A stretch of 64,000 bases of DNA from Mycolicibacterium hodleri (GTDB lineage: Bacteria; Actinomycetota; Actinomycetes; Mycobacteriales; Mycobacteriaceae), in assembly GCF_025822245.1 (NCBI RefSeq), contig NZ_JACKTL010000069.1:62001-126000 (forward strand). Reading direction: 5' to 3'. Below, one piece after another: positions 41,300 through 52,141 of the stretch; position 1 is the stretch's first letter, and each line of letters opens with the position of its first letter. Position numbers and translations under genes: made by a program. Below the pieces are notes generated by a model, which saw nothing but the letters and a program-made list of their open reading frames with translations, did no database searches and was not told where the DNA came from.

Positions 41300-42277
41300 A
41301 TGAGTGATCACGGACGAATCGATCTCTGTGCCCTCCCGACGCCGCTCGAGGCGGCACCCCGGTTGGCGTCGGCGCTGGGGCTGGGCCCCGAGGACCTGTG
41401 GGTCAAGCGTGACGACCTGGTGGGGCTCGGCGGCGGTGGCAACAAAGTGCGCAAGCTGCAGTACACGGTCGCCGCCGCCATGGCCGACGGCGCCACCACT
41501 CTCGTCACCACGGGTGCGGCGCAGAGCAACCACGCCCGACTCACCGCTGCCGCCGGGGCCAGGCTGGGCCTCGACGTCGTGCTGGTGCTCGCCGGCACCG
41601 GCGGGGCCGTCGCCGGGAACCTGGCGTTGAACTCGATCCTCGGCGCGAGGATCGTCTGGGCGGGCGACGTCGACTCCGAGGAGTTGGAGCATCGCGCGGC
41701 GTCGATCACCGAGCAACTGACCGCGGACGGCCGCCCGGCCGGCCAGATCCCGTTCGGCGGGTCGAGCGCGATCGGTGCCCGTGGATACGTCGACGCCGGG
41801 CGCGAGCTGCTGGACCAGATGCCCGACCTGACCCAGGTGGTGGTGGCGGTGGGCTCCGGCGGCACCGCGGCCGGTCTGATCCACGCCCTGGGCGCCAACC
41901 GGGTCCTCGGCGTGCACACCGGGGCGGTGCCCGATCCCGGGGCGCGGATCGCGGACCTGCTCGCCGGGATGGGCGGCCCGAGTGTTCGCGACGGTTCCGC
42001 GTTGCGGCTGCGCACCGACCAGGTTGGCGCGGGCTACTCGACGCTCACCGAACCGGTCAAGGACGCGCTGACGCTGGCGGCGCGGACGGAGGGGCTGATC
42101 CTGGATCCGGTCTACACGGGCCGCGCGCTCGCCGGGCTGGTCCAGGCGGTCGGCGAGGGCGACGTCCGTCCGGGCGAGCGGACGGTGTTCCTGCACTCCG
42201 GAGGATTACCGGGGCTGTTCGGCTCCGGTGCCGCTATGTCGTGGGCGGGCTCGCTCGGTGACGGCGAGGAAAGTTAG
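41300..42277 (+). CDS. PLP-dependent D-cysteine desulfhydrase/ACC deaminase family
   Basis: 325 residues, fold type II PLP enzyme. The PLP Lys lies in GGGGNKVRKLQYT (about residue 52), with TTGAAQSNHARLTAAAGARLG, the phosphate cup AVGSGGTAAGLIHAL (about residue 190) and LHSGGLPGLFG. Family members release ammonia and pyruvate or sulphide from D-cysteine, or open 1-aminocyclopropane-1-carboxylate. The two functions differ by a few residues not decisive here. Confidence 0.85.
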   Translation: MSDHGRIDLCALPTPLEAAPRLASALGLGPEDLWVKRDDLVGLGGGGNKVRKLQYTVAAAMADGATTLVTTGAAQSNHARLTAAAGARLGLDVVLVLAGTGGAVAGNLALNSILGARIVWAGDVDSEELEHRAASITEQLTADGRPAGQIPFGGSSAIGARGYVDAGRELLDQMPDLTQVVVAVGSGGTAAGLIHALGANRVLGVHTGAVPDPGARIADLLAGMGGPSVRDGSALRLRTDQVGAGYSTLTEPVKDALTLAARTEGLILDPVYTGRALAGLVQAVGEGDVRPGERTVFLHSGGLPGLFGSGAAMSWAGSLGDGEES

Positions 42278-42505
42278 CGAATTCGGGGCGCACGGGGCCA
42301 CGGAACCTCGGCTGCCCGTCGGGACGGGTTTAGCCTCGACCGATTGCGGCAAAATAGCTACGGTGGCTAACCAAATCGGCGTCCGGGCGACGATGCGCGG
42401 ATTTTGCCCTCGGAGAAGATGTAACGCGGGGGCCGTCGCCGACGGTTAAACTCGTGACGACACTTCGATGATGCCGTCGTGTACACGTGTCGGAAGGTGG
42501 ACGGA

Positions 42506-42844
42506 ATGACTTTGACAATGAAGATGGCCGCTGGCTTGGGTGGTTTGGCTCTCGCCGCACTGGCGGGAAGCGGAATCGCGTCGGCGGCTCCCGGTGACGC
42601 AGTGATCCTGAACTCGACGTGCACCTACCCCCAGGTGATCGCGGCAGCCAACGCCCAGGATCCGGCCGCAACCGCGGCGCTGCAGAACGATCCCGCGGCC
42701 AACGGGTTCCTCCAGGGACTCGTCGCCTCGCCCCCCGGATCGCCCGAGCGTCAGCAGAAGATCGACTTCGTTCGGAGCTTCCCGCAGGCGGCTCAGTTCA
42801 ACGGGCTGATCATGTCCGTGGCGACCAGCTGCAACAACTACTGA
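42506..42844 (+). CDS. Hemophore-related secreted protein (Rv0203/Rv1174c family)
   Basis: 112 residues from ATG with GGAAGG upstream. Signal peptide MKMAAGLGGLALAALAGSGIASA, then a helical mature part with a single Cys pair (STCTYPQV near the start, TSCNNY at the C-terminus) exactly as in Rv1174c, which also ends SCNNY. Rv0203, the family type, carries heme. Whether this member binds heme is not shown. A near match to an IdeR half site (GGCTAACCAAA) lies at 42364-42374. Confidence 0.8.
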   Translation: MTLTMKMAAGLGGLALAALAGSGIASAAPGDAVILNSTCTYPQVIAAANAQDPAATAALQNDPAANGFLQGLVASPPGSPERQQKIDFVRSFPQAAQFNGLIMSVATSCNNY

Positions 42845-42884
42845 CCGGCTGAGCAAGGCGGGGCTGCCGCAACGCAGCCACCGA

Positions 42885-42934
42885 CACGAATGCCCACCTC
42901 CGAGCAATGTCGCTCAGAGGTGGGCATATTCGTG
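42885..42934. terminator. Bidirectional terminator hairpin
   Basis: Perfect 11-base stem ATGCCCACCTC (42890-42900) with GAGGTGGGCAT (42917-42927), extended by CACGAA/TTCGTG. It lies between the convergent hemophore gene and carboxylic acid reductase, so it may stop both transcripts. Its GCCCACCTCCGAGC stem is nearly repeated at 53970-53983. Confidence 0.7.
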
Positions 42935-42941
42935 TGACGGG

Positions 42942-45900
42942 TCAGAGAAGCCCAAGCAGCCGTAGGTCGGTGACGTACTTGACGATCACGGGGGCCGTCA
43001 GGTGGGGGATGTCCTTCTCGGGGCCAATCTTGTCGTCCTGCACCGCAGTTCGGAAGTGGTCGACTGGTGCCAGGGATCCGTTGACCGGGCGTTGCGGCAC
43101 CCCGTAGTTGTGCAGCAGCGGCAACAGCGACGCCTGACGCTGCTTCTCCGGCAGCGACCGCAAGGCCGTGTCGAATCGAGCCAGCCAGTCGGCGTAACCG
43201 GGGATCCGGACGATCTGATGGCCCGCCTCGACCAGCCAGTCGACGAACGTGTCCATGCTGATGCCGTCGTCGTACGGATTCATCACGTGGAACGTCTCGA
43301 ACCCGGTGACGTGGGCACTGATCGTGTCGACCGCGTCGGCGATGAATTCGACGGGCAGGCCGTCGAAGTGGGCGCGCTGCCTACTTCCGCCGCCGTCCAA
43401 CTCGTAGAACGACGCCGGGGCCACGCCCGTCGCCACCAGGCTCAGCATCATCCGGGTGAACATGTCGGGCACGTTCAGCTGACCCGCGTAGGTGGTGTCG
43501 GCCATGATCATGTCGCACCGGAACACCGAGACCGGCAGACCGCACAGATCGTGGGCCTCGCGCAGCAGGACCTCGCCCGCCCACTTGCTGTTTCCGTAGC
43601 CATTCGCGTAGTCCTCGTTGACCTTTCGCGTTGCGCTCATCTGCCGGATGTCGGTCTCTTCGACGAAGTGACCCGGCTCGATGCCGTCCCCGACGCCGAT
43701 CGTCGAGATGTAGACGAACGGCTTGATGCGGGTGGTCATGGCGATGCGAATCAGCTCGGCGGTGCCGACGACGTTGGGCCCGAACAGTTGGCTGTAGGGC
43801 AAAACGTGGTTGACCAGGGCGGCCGGGTCGACGATCAGGTCGACGGTGTCGGCCAACCGCTGCCACGTCGGCTGTGACAAGCCGAGGTTCGCGTCGCCCT
43901 TGTCGCCGGCGATCACCTCGAGGTGATCGGACAGGGAGCGGTAGTGGGCGAGCAGCTTCGGATCACCGCTGTCGAACGTCGCGTCCAATCGGGCGCGCGC
44001 GGCGGCGTCGTCCTTGGCGCGGACGAGGCAGACGACCTTGCCGTCGACGAGGTCCATCCGCTCCAGCCAATCCAGGGCCAGATAGCGGCCGAGGAAGCCG
44101 GTGGCGCCGGTCAACAGCACCGTGCGGACCTCACCGGCCGGCGTCGGCAGTGAGGGCGCGGCAGCGAGGGTGGCCTCGTCGACGAACTTCTCCAGCGTCA
44201 GGTCGCGGGCGTGCACCTCGGTGGCGTCGCGGCCGTGGACCGCGTCGTAGGTGGGGCGCTTGGTGCCGCCGGCCAGCTGCGCCTCGACGTAGGCGGCGAT
44301 CGACGCGAGGTCGCTGGCCGGGCTGACGATCACGCCGACGGGAACGTCGACCTCGAAGATCTCGTGCAGCAGGTTGGCAAAGGTCAACGCCGACAACGAA
44401 TCTCCACCAAGATCGGTGAACGCCGAGTCTGGCGCCACGTCGGCGGCGGCGGTCCCGAGCAGTGCGCTCGCGGCGCGGCCCACGGTCTCGGCGACGGGGC
44501 GCTGGGCGCCGTCGCGCCGCAGGGAGCGCAGCACGTCGGCCTGACCGTCGGCGAGGTCGACGTACAGCTGCTCGAGCCGGTCGCCGTAGAACTCCTTGAG
44601 CTTCGGGCGCGCGAGCTTGCGGATGCCGGTCAGCAGGCCGTTCTCCAGGGTGAACGGCGTGGTCTCGACGAGGAAGTCCCGGGGGATCTCGTACCCCTGC
44701 AGCCCGGACTCTCGGGCGACGCTCTGCAGCGCCTCGGCGAGTACGGACTTCACCGCGGTGACGTCGCCGCCGGCACTGGCGAGCGCGTCATCGGTCGGCA
44801 CCACCACCGCCAGCAGATACGAGCGAGAGCTGTTGCCGTAGACGAAGATCTGGCGGACCGACGGATGGCCGCCGTAGGCCGCTTCGAGCTTCGAGACGGT
44901 GACGAACTCGCCTTGGGAGAGCTTCAGCACGTTGTTGCGGCGGTCGACGTAGGTCAGGTGCTCGGGTGCAGTCTCGGCGAACACGTCGCCGGTGTGGTAC
45001 CACCCGTCGGCGTCGAACAGTTCGGCGGTCACGTCGGGCCGCTTGTAGTAACCGGGGATGACGTCGGCCGTCCGGACCCACAATTCGCCACGGGGGTGCG
45101 GGCGGTCGGTGGCGAAGTAGCCGAGTTCGGGGACGTCCACCAGCTTGTAGTCGACGACCGGTGGCCGTCGGATCGCACCGTCGACGAGCACGACGCCGGC
45201 CTCGGTGGAGCCGTAGCCGTCCTGCACGTGGACGTCCACGAAGTCCTCGATCCAGGTGTGCAACTCGGGCGAGATCGGCGCGGAGCCGGTGATCGCCGAG
45301 AACTGGCGTCCGCCAACGAGACTCGTGCGCTGTTCGGCCATGACCTCCTGTTCGACGGTGGCCCGGTCGGCGTCGTCGCGGGCCGCGGTCCGACGGTCGG
45401 TCTCGCTCTGGACTTCCTGAAAGAGCATCTCCCAAATCCTGGGGACGAAGTCGAGCTTCGTCGGACGCACCAGGGAGAGGTCCTCGAGCAGCGTCGAGAG
45501 GTCGCTCTTGGCGGCGAAGTACGCGGTGCCGCCCGCGCCCAGCGTCGAGTAAAGGATCACGCGGCCCATGACGTGGCTGATGGGCATGAAGCTCAGGGTG
45601 ATGGCGGGAAGCTTGTTCTCGGTGTCCCATTCGGGGCTGAACCAGCCGCGCCAGCAGTTGGCCATCAGCCGGTCGGTGTACATCGCCCCCTTGGGCGCAC
45701 CGGTGCTGCCGGAGGTGTAGATCAGCAGTCGCAGGGCGTCGGCGTCACCCGTGCGGGTCTCCGCCGCTGGGGCCGAATGCCGAGAGCCGCCCTCGACGAC
45801 GTCCTGCAGGGTCGTCACGTCGACCTTCAAGTCTGCGAGCCGGGTGGTGGCGGACTCCAGCGCCTCGCGGTGGTCGTCGACCTGGGGGTGGTAGTCGAAC

Positions 45901-46478
45901 ACCACCAGGCGTCGAGGCGCGTGTGACGTGAGGGCGAGTTCGACCGCGTCGTCGAGGTGGTCCATGCTCGACAGGATCACCACGGGCGTGGTCTCGACCA
46001 TGATCGGTTGCAGCTGTGCCACGGGCGCGCTGGTCTGCAGCGGGACCGACACCGCGCCCGTCAGGGGCAGCGCCATGTCGACGACGGCGTAGTCGGCGCT
46101 GGTGAATCCCAGCGTCGCGACGCGGTCACCCGGCTGAATGGGATTGCCGGCCAGCGCGTCGGCCAGGGCACGGACCCGCTGCCAGGTCTCGCGGTAGGTC
46201 AGGGTGTCGAATCGGGGCTGCAGTGAGGCGACCGTGCGGCCCGACTCGTCGGGAACGAACTCGACGGCGCGCTGGCCGAGTGCGGGCCGGTCGGCGTAGC
46301 CGGTCATCGCGATGCGGATCACGTCGGCGAGCACATTCTCGGGACCCTGCATGGCGGTGTTGATCGACGGATCGGGTTGGGCCGCAACGAGTTGCGCGTC
46401 GCCGGAACCCGAGTGCGAGGTCAACTCCTCGAAGCGTCGAGAGAGTCGCTGTTCACGGGTGTCGGTGGGAGTTGACAT
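42942..46478 (-). CDS. car: Carboxylic acid reductase (FadD9-type)
   Basis: 1178 residues, the family's usual length, three domains. Adenylation domain (LIYTSGSTGAPKGAMYTD about residue 250), carrier domain with the phosphopantetheine Ser in DLGGDSLSALTF (about residue 692), and reductase domain (VLLTGATGFLGRYLAL about residue 790, YGNSKWAGE about residue 958 with the catalytic Tyr/Lys). It reduces fatty or aromatic acids to aldehydes using ATP and NADPH, and needs a phosphopantetheinyl transferase made elsewhere. A TTAG-N5-CTAA repeat lies in its promoter. Confidence 0.93.
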   Translation of the reverse strand: MSTPTDTREQRLSRRFEELTSHSGSGDAQLVAAQPDPSINTAMQGPENVLADVIRIAMTGYADRPALGQRAVEFVPDESGRTVASLQPRFDTLTYRETWQRVRALADALAGNPIQPGDRVATLGFTSADYAVVDMALPLTGAVSVPLQTSAPVAQLQPIMVETTPVVILSSMDHLDDAVELALTSHAPRRLVVFDYHPQVDDHREALESATTRLADLKVDVTTLQDVVEGGSRHSAPAAETRTGDADALRLLIYTSGSTGAPKGAMYTDRLMANCWRGWFSPEWDTENKLPAITLSFMPISHVMGRVILYSTLGAGGTAYFAAKSDLSTLLEDLSLVRPTKLDFVPRIWEMLFQEVQSETDRRTAARDDADRATVEQEVMAEQRTSLVGGRQFSAITGSAPISPELHTWIEDFVDVHVQDGYGSTEAGVVLVDGAIRRPPVVDYKLVDVPELGYFATDRPHPRGELWVRTADVIPGYYKRPDVTAELFDADGWYHTGDVFAETAPEHLTYVDRRNNVLKLSQGEFVTVSKLEAAYGGHPSVRQIFVYGNSSRSYLLAVVVPTDDALASAGGDVTAVKSVLAEALQSVARESGLQGYEIPRDFLVETTPFTLENGLLTGIRKLARPKLKEFYGDRLEQLYVDLADGQADVLRSLRRDGAQRPVAETVGRAASALLGTAAADVAPDSAFTDLGGDSLSALTFANLLHEIFEVDVPVGVIVSPASDLASIAAYVEAQLAGGTKRPTYDAVHGRDATEVHARDLTLEKFVDEATLAAAPSLPTPAGEVRTVLLTGATGFLGRYLALDWLERMDLVDGKVVCLVRAKDDAAARARLDATFDSGDPKLLAHYRSLSDHLEVIAGDKGDANLGLSQPTWQRLADTVDLIVDPAALVNHVLPYSQLFGPNVVGTAELIRIAMTTRIKPFVYISTIGVGDGIEPGHFVEETDIRQMSATRKVNEDYANGYGNSKWAGEVLLREAHDLCGLPVSVFRCDMIMADTTYAGQLNVPDMFTRMMLSLVATGVAPASFYELDGGGSRQRAHFDGLPVEFIADAVDTISAHVTGFETFHVMNPYDDGISMDTFVDWLVEAGHQIVRIPGYADWLARFDTALRSLPEKQRQASLLPLLHNYGVPQRPVNGSLAPVDHFRTAVQDDKIGPEKDIPHLTAPVIVKYVTDLRLLGLL

Positions 46479-46550
46479 TGGGGGGTCTCCTCGGACAGGT
46501 GGTCGAATCGCCGGCGGGATGCATTGCCGGCTCCACGACCGGAAACTACG

Positions 46551-46563
46551 TTAGCGAAACTAA
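46551..46563. promoter_or_regulatory. Inverted repeat upstream of car
   Basis: TTAG-N5-CTAA (arms of four bases, inside GTTAGCGAAACTAAA) 73 bases upstream of the car start. Its AT-rich surroundings look like a promoter. TetR-type operators of this kind occur before mycobacterial lipid genes, but no regulator gene is near. Confidence 0.35.
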
Positions 46564-46673
46564 ATATTCCTGGACGCTTACTGTGAGGAGGCTTGGCCCC
46601 GCGCCGGCAGGCCCGTGAACGGCCACGTCTCGGAGGGGCGGCTAGACCTCGGTGACCGATCTCACCGAAGACC

Positions 46674-46874
46674 TCAGCGCACGAGGACGTCGACGCCCGC
46701 GCTCAGCACCACGGCGCAGACGACGAACGACATCGCGGCCCACGCCACGGGCTTGCGCTTCGTCTCCATGGCGACGATGGCCGCGATGACGCCGCAGAAG
46801 ATCGATCCCACGAAGATCGCGATGGCCGGCCCGCCGTGGGGGATGACCGCCATGGCGGCGTACGTCGTGGACAT
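46674..46874 (-). CDS. Small two-helix membrane protein
   Basis: 66 residues with two hydrophobic helices (AIAIFVGSIFCGVIAAIVAM and AAMSFVVCAVVLSAGVDVLV) joined by a basic loop (ETKRKP). No motif. It lies 67 bases after the DUF4235 gene on the same strand, so may be transcribed with that operon. Function unknown. Confidence 0.6.
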   Translation of the reverse strand: MSTTYAAMAVIPHGGPAIAIFVGSIFCGVIAAIVAMETKRKPVAWAAMSFVVCAVVLSAGVDVLVR

Positions 46875-46941
46875 GCCGCGATGGTGGCACGGCGACCACC
46901 GGGTCTAGCTGTGGATTGGCTCGTCGACGGCTGAGACGAGG

Positions 46942-47235
46942 TCAGCTACCGGGCCACTCGCCGGTCCACCGCTCGAAGATGCGCGCACCCTGTCGGTCGA
47001 TCACGGTCTTGACCACTGAGTAGACGACGCCCTGCACGGCGGCCGCCAGCAGGATCTCCTTGAACGGATACTCGGTTTGCAGCGCCGTCGGCGGATCCGG
47101 CTTGTCACCGGGGCTGGCGCGCTTCCACACCTGCTTGAAGATGGCACTGGCCACCAACCCGCCCAGAATGGAACTGACTAGCCCGACGGGGCGGTAGAGG
47201 ATCTTCGCCGTCGTGGACGGTGAGTTCGTGGTCAT
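46942..47235 (-). CDS. DUF4235 membrane protein
   Basis: 97 residues with two hydrophobic segments (ILYRPVGLVSSILGGLVASAIF and KEILLAAAVQGVVYSVVKTV) and the DUF4235 pattern around WKRASPGDKPDPPTALQTEYP. Its start overlaps the upstream DUF3618 stop by four bases. Actinobacterial operons of this kind are linked to envelope stress; the function is unknown. Confidence 0.8.
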   Translation of the reverse strand: MTTNSPSTTAKILYRPVGLVSSILGGLVASAIFKQVWKRASPGDKPDPPTALQTEYPFKEILLAAAVQGVVYSVVKTVIDRQGARIFERWTGEWPGS

Positions 47236-47522
47236 CGCCTTCTCCTTCGCCAGACGACGATACCCAGTATCAGCAGGGCGACCGCGACGGCGGTCACGGG
47301 AAGCGCGGGCTTGACCGAGCCGTCGGGGGTCGTGGTGCTCTCGACGATGCGGTGCTTGGCGTCGTCCACGGCGTCGCCGGCCCGCGCCTTCACGTCGAGC
47401 TTGTCGGTCAACGCACGCGCCGTCTCGCCGAGATCGGCTCGGGTGTCCTCGATGTCGGCCTGCAAGTCGTCGATGCTTGCCTCCGGGCCTGGCTCTGCCC
47501 GGGTCGGATCAGGTTCGGTCAT
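47232..47522 (-). CDS. DUF3618 protein
   Basis: 96 residues. An N-terminal helical segment (IDDLQADIEDTRADLGETARALTDKLDVKARA), the DUF3618 signature, precedes one C-terminal membrane helix (VTAVAVALLILGIVVW) and a basic tail. Overlaps the upstream Holin-X gene by 14 bases and the downstream DUF4235 gene by four, so translation of the three is coupled. Confidence 0.82.
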   Translation of the reverse strand: MTEPDPTRAEPGPEASIDDLQADIEDTRADLGETARALTDKLDVKARAGDAVDDAKHRIVESTTTPDGSVKPALPVTAVAVALLILGIVVWRRRRR

Positions 47523-47919
47523 GGCGGGCGTCCTTCACCTCGTGGATGTCGTCCTTCACGTTCGCCACCGTCTGTTGAGGCACCGGCGACGCCTCCTGGA
47601 CCTGACGTTTGCCGATCAGCGCGGCGACACCGCCGGCGGCGAGCAGCACGACGCCGACGATCACGGCGGCCGCCCACACCGGCAGGGCCAGGGCGAGCGC
47701 GGCCACCGCCGCCGCAATCAGCGTTGCCACGCCGAAGACCGCGAATGCGCCTGCGACGCTGAACAATCCGGCACCTATGCCGGCGTGCTTGGCCGACTCT
47801 TGGAATTCCTTCTGCGCCAGCCGGATTTCGTCGCGCACGAGGCGCGACGTCTGCGCTGCCAGCTGGGTGATCAGTTCGCCGGTGGAGGCGCTCTCGGTCG
47901 GCGTCGAGCCTGTGCTCAT
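47509..47919 (-). CDS. Holin-X family membrane protein
   Basis: About 136 residues from ATG with a strong AAGGAGGAG. The start (STGELITQLAAQTSRLVRDEIRLAQKEFQESAKHAGIG) and two helices (LFSVAGAFAVFGVATLIAAAVAAL and AAVIVGVVLLAAGGVAALIG) fit the actinobacterial Holin-X (PF07332) family. Despite the name there is no phage here. First gene of an overlapping three-gene operon that starts with a SigF-like promoter. Confidence 0.82.
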   Translation of the reverse strand: MSTGSTPTESASTGELITQLAAQTSRLVRDEIRLAQKEFQESAKHAGIGAGLFSVAGAFAVFGVATLIAAAVAALALALPVWAAAVIVGVVLLAAGGVAALIGKRQVQEASPVPQQTVANVKDDIHEVKDARHDRT

Positions 47920-47959
47920 CGCTCCTCCTTCACGAGGAATGTCGGCGGGTGAAGGCGAC

Positions 47960-47984
47960 GTTCCCGCTGCGAACCGACTCAAAC
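47960..47984 (-). promoter_or_regulatory. SigF-like promoter of the Holin-X operon
   Basis: On the minus strand GTTT-N15-GGGAAC, with the exact SigF -35 and usual spacing; the -10 keeps GGG and A. It lies 41-65 bases before the Holin-X ATG. Confidence 0.5.
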
Positions 47985-47994
47985 GTGGTCGGCG

Positions 47995-48957
47995 TCAGCC
48001 GCGCAGCTGCGGCAGCACCTCGTCGTGATAGGCGGCGAAGAAGCCCTCCATGTCCGGACCGATCTGCTGCACGTAAACCTCGTCGATCCCCGCGTCGACG
48101 TGGGACCGAAGCTGCGCGACGTGCTGGTCCACGTCGGAGCCGCACGCGATGGCCTCGGCCGTCTTCTCGCGCGGGACCAGCGACATCGCGTCGGCGAAGT
48201 CCTGTGGGCGGGGCAGCGTCTGCGCCAGTTGACCGGGGAGTTGTTCGTTGGCCCAGAGACGGTGAGCCGCCGACAGGGCGGTGTCGGCGTCGGCGTCCCA
48301 ACTCACCTTCGTGCCGGCCTGCACCGGCTTGTCGCCGCCGCCCGACTCGCGAAAGGTCCTCACCAGCTCGGCGTCGGGCATGGCCAGGCAGTAGCCGTCG
48401 CCGATGCGCCCCGCGAGTTTGGCGCCCTGCGGGCCGAACCCGGAGACGTAGACGGGCACGGGCTGATCCGGGCGGGTGTAGATGCGCGCATCGGACACCT
48501 CGTAGTGCAGGCCGTGGTGGCTGACGTTGTCGCCCTCGTGCAGCAGGCGAATCACGTCGACCGCCTCCTCGAGCATCTCCCACCGCAGGCCCACGGACGG
48601 CCAGGGGTCGCCGAGGATGTGTTCGTTGAGCGCTTCGCCACTGCCCACGCCGAGCACGAACTTGCCGCCCAACTGGACGGCGGCGGTGGCCGCGGCCTGC
48701 GCCACGATCGCCGGATGCATGCGGATGGTCGGACAGGTCACCGCGGTGGTCACCGGAAGCGAGGTCACCTCCGAGAGGGCCCCGATCACGCCCCACATGA
48801 ACGGGCTCTGACCCTGCTCGTCGTTCCACGGGTGGAAGTGGTCGGAGATCCACAGCGCGTCGAAACCGGCGGCCTCGGCGCGTCGCGCTTGGTCGACGAG
48901 CTCCTTGGGGCCGAACTGTTCACAGGACAGGAAGTATCCAAAGGTGGTCACCCGCAC
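47995..48957 (-). CDS. F420-dependent LLM-class oxidoreductase
   Basis: About 320 residues from a GTG start. Luciferase-like barrel with the F420 features FDALWISDHFHPW (about residue 33), VGSGEALNEHILG (about residue 110) and VYVSGFGPQGAKLAGRIGDG (about residue 173), as in the glucose-6-phosphate dehydrogenase-like F420 family. Uses coenzyme F420 to oxidise or reduce a substrate not evident from sequence. It stands upstream of the Holin-X operon on the same strand. Confidence 0.88.
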   Translation of the reverse strand: MRVTTFGYFLSCEQFGPKELVDQARRAEAAGFDALWISDHFHPWNDEQGQSPFMWGVIGALSEVTSLPVTTAVTCPTIRMHPAIVAQAAATAAVQLGGKFVLGVGSGEALNEHILGDPWPSVGLRWEMLEEAVDVIRLLHEGDNVSHHGLHYEVSDARIYTRPDQPVPVYVSGFGPQGAKLAGRIGDGYCLAMPDAELVRTFRESGGGDKPVQAGTKVSWDADADTALSAAHRLWANEQLPGQLAQTLPRPQDFADAMSLVPREKTAEAIACGSDVDQHVAQLRSHVDAGIDEVYVQQIGPDMEGFFAAYHDEVLPQLRG

Positions 48958-48995
48958 CGCTATACCCACCTGCGGGCGGGCCAACCCCGCGGCGC

Positions 48996-49274
48996 TCAGT
49001 CCTGCTTGTCGGGCTTGTCCCGATCCTCGTCGTCGGCCCCTGCGTCGGCGTCGTCGGTCTCGTCGTCGGCCCGTGCATCGGCCTTGGCGTCGGTCTCGTC
49101 GTCCTTCCCGCGCTGCCCGCCCACCTCGAGCACGGCCCAGTGGCTGGGGGAGACGTAGACGGACCACTCGCCGTCCCGGCGTCCCATCTTGAGGACGCCG
49201 TTCTCGACCTCCCACGCCGTGTCGTCGTCGTAGTCGGTCTCTTGTCCATCGGAATAGGTCAGTGTGAATGCCAT
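48996..49274 (-). CDS. Small protein with acidic disordered tail
   Basis: About 92 residues from ATG at 49274. A compact N-terminal half (AFTLTYSDGQETDYDDDTAWEVENGVLKMGRRDGEWSVYVSPSHWAVLEV split across a short beta domain) is followed by a tail of alternating Asp and Ala residues (DDETDAKADARADDETDDADAGADD). The tail looks disordered and may bind basic proteins or metal. Function unknown. Confidence 0.55.
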   Translation of the reverse strand: MAFTLTYSDGQETDYDDDTAWEVENGVLKMGRRDGEWSVYVSPSHWAVLEVGGQRGKDDETDAKADARADDETDDADAGADDEDRDKPDKQD

Positions 49275-49407
49275 TGACCGAGCCTGCCATCGGGGTGGCG
49301 CGCTCGTGGCGAGCCCGCGAAAATTCTTCAAGATCATCCATCATCTTGCGGCAGTGGCCCTTTCGGCGACGTTTGGTCGTGGCGAAACCTGCGACCACAC
49401 TGGAGGT

Positions 49408-51933
<2,526 letters not shown>

Positions 51934-52141
51934 TTCTCGGCGCGATGCCTACCCCGGTAGGGGCTGACGTCGCCCGACCTGGCTCCCGTCGGGGACCAGC
52001 CATGGCCGAAGAGTTCCAGGGACGGGTCGCCGACTGGCGGCGTGAACACGGGTGCACCCTCCCGGATTGGGCTCACCACGAGGTCGTCTCGTTCGATCAC
52101 GCGGGCTATTTACCCGCTCGTCAACCGAGGCCAAACATTGC
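51934..52141. other. Intergenic region with a possible gene remnant
   Basis: 208 bases between convergent genes. An in-frame segment from 52002 reads AEEFQGRVADWRREH and resembles the start of mycobacterial arylsulphatases, but continues into the sugar porter antisense. Too short to support a gene. Confidence 0.25.
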
